Shown here piece after piece: positions 62,213 to 64,000 of a stretch of 64,000 nt of DNA (positions are counted from its first letter, which is position 1; each line of letters opens with the position of its first letter). Origin of the DNA: Pelargonium tetragonum (lineage: Eukaryota > Streptophyta > Magnoliopsida > Geraniales > Geraniaceae). The position numbers and the translations under genes were made by a program. Under the pieces are notes generated by a model, which had not been told where the DNA came from, searched no databases, and worked only from the letters and a program-made list of their open reading frames with translations. Location of the stretch: positions 55,564 through 119,563 of the forward strand of contig JAYMTL010000051.1 of the NCBI GenBank assembly GCA_036897445.1. Direction: 5' to 3'.

Positions 62213-64000
62213 GTCTTCAGTTCCAGGTCTAGAGGTAAAGTCTTCCTGATCAAGGTGTAATTAATAAGTAAGAGTTGGCAGGGTACAGACGACTCCTTTT
62301 TATTTAGGGGAATTCTAAAACCTCGTTACTTTTAAAATTCCTTTGAGTAGGTTTTAAACAGGAGAAACCTCAAGGGTAATTGTCAGAGAAGTTAACTTCT
62401 TTAGCCAGGAAGCCCTCTTTACAATTCGGGTTTAGGCAAGCTTGCTTGGGCCCTATGAACTAGAGTATTCCCTGCTCGGTACTCTGTAGTTTCATCTTTA
62501 TCTGTGCCTGCTAAGTCAATAGAACTACTAGATTTTAGGGAATTAGAGTTCGATTGGGATCTATTAGATAGAATGTAATTCGAGTGGACTCAGTAAGCCC
62601 TCTTTAATAACAACCTGATGCTTAAGGGTACACACTCAGTCCCCTCTGCCTAAGGAATCCTTTCCTTGGAAGCTAGATATTTATACTTCTAACCGGTAAA
62701 GCTGTAGCTCTTAGAATTTCTTGACTTATAGAATTTCTAATGACAGAGCCTGCTATCAAGCAAAGAGAAGATTTCTACTTAGGAATCTAAGGATGAAAGA
62801 GAATCCGTATCCTGTAGACTTTTATTGGTTGTATTAGACATCGGATTCGTAGTTAGATCAAGAAGGAAAATATCAAAGTGGTTAGGTTCGAGCTCTGTAA
62901 ATAGGGTAAGTACTTGCTTTTCTCTGGTTCCTGTATGTACCTGGATCTGTTAAAGTTCTCTGCAAACCCCTGAAAGACATTATCCACAATGAAGAATCAG
63001 GTTACCTATATCCAAAGACTCAAGAGCTTGCTTTGGATATGTAAGAAAGAGCTACAAGACTAGCTTGCCTAAACTCTCCTAACGTAAATACTAGGAATAT
63101 AGAGTTTAGGGTAGTATATACTATAATAAGGAAAGCTCTTACAACAAGGCAAGATTTATCTTGTGTTATGTTATCTATTTACTATCCCATTGACTAGAAT
63201 CCGTAGCTTACTTAAGAGCATGTTCATCTTGACCGCCTTCTTAGCCTTCAAAGTCCTAATTTCTTCTATCGACAACCATTCAACAGATTTAACCCTCTTT
63301 CAACTAGGCAAGCAACTCCTTCTCCATCTGCACTATCAATCCGGAGCCGTCTTACAAAGAATACTAAGATACTGAATCAACCTCTCTAAGGAAAGCTACA
63401 AACCAAGAATACACAATGGAATACAAAATATCTAAGACTCACGGTTAAACTGCTAGGCTCTCTAAGAACCTTCGTACCTAAATCCTGCATAAGCTCTGGA
63501 CTTAATGGGCTCCTTCTTAAACACCAAAACAGGAACCTACTCAACTCTCAACAACAAAGAATTGCCCATAATAAAAAAAGCTACGTCTCAATCTCAAGAA
63601 CTAGCAACTCCTATCTACACCGGTAAAGACATTAACTCCTTAGGAAATAGAATATCCTCGCAGCTACGGCTTGACAACTTCAATAGCCTGGTTACCATTA
63701 ACTCTAAAACAAAGAAGGCCTCCTTCGGGAACTTCCTTATTAAGGTCATCAGACGGGTTCTTCCCTAGAAGTTCCTTGCTTTAGCTACAACATCATACTG
63801 ATACGGAAGCCTCTCCTTTAACTTATCCGCTTAGATCGATCGGATAGACTTAACACCTTATACGGGCACAGGTTTCCCTTATCCCATTACAGCGCCTATT
63901 ACAGATATAGATCGGTATCCTCGTTCCTAGCCTAAGCTTCCAAAGTGAAGGTCTAATAGCTATAATATCTTATTTGACCATCCCATTATTTATCAGAGTA

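Larger units (their letters stand above)
59936..64000. other. Unassigned stretch, different texture, to window end
   Basis: No gene is recognised. From about 60.2 kb the + strand looks more purine-rich, with many AGGAATA/AGTAAG-like words. From 63.16 kb it turns C-richer, with two open stretches in the same frame (63163-63372 and 63505-63768; 70 and 87 codons, the second beginning with ATG). Stops between and upstream occur at near-random density, so a decayed gene is not demonstrated. Confidence 0.45.

Noticed and set aside
62101-64000. A single frame that looks protein-like if every stop is read as a C-to-T mutated Gln or Arg codon.
   Set aside because: Any stop codon can be explained this way. 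Counted stops were about 40 in some 630 codons, close to random expectation for this composition.

Overview
The window looks like a piece of an enlarged, almost gene-empty seed-plant mitochondrial genome. The diagnosis rests on one secure gene: an intact cytochrome c maturation gene, ccmFc, at 12296-13384 on the + strand. This gene is mitochondrially encoded in land plants. The sequence is AT-rich by eye, carries no rRNA and no intact tRNA, and has no other open frame that I can assign to a family. A few decayed elements fit a plant mitochondrion that takes in foreign and nuclear DNA: a broken trnK-like tRNA, a weaker trnF-like arm, a frameshifted reverse-transcriptase fragment of the non-LTR (LINE) kind, and a weak Ty1/copia-integrase-like trace.

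Layout: 1-12295 is unassigned apart from two hairpins (995-1020, 3989-4009) and the weak copia-like trace near 7.0 kb. 12296-13384 is ccmFc. 13385-30139 is unassigned, with hairpins, copies of a short recurring motif and a 68-codon hydrophobic open frame without a start codon. 30140-30269 is the reverse-transcriptase remnant. 30270-42291 is unassigned. 42292-42378 is the trnK-like pseudogene. 42379-64000 is unassigned, with a strong 21-nt hairpin at 45529-45549, a 34-bp perfect direct repeat (59902 and 62179), and further motif copies.

The ccmFc copy is notable. It reads straight through with no intron, although most seed plants split this gene with a group II intron. It is about 80 residues shorter than usual, and the shortening lies mainly in the charged central loop. 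Its conserved C-terminal half and the likely haem-ligand histidine are kept. This points to a lineage with fast mitochondrial change and probable retroprocessing. I did not find a defence system, CRISPR array, replication gene or other new multi-gene system. The many 60-140-codon open frames are about what chance gives at this base composition, and I do not call them genes.
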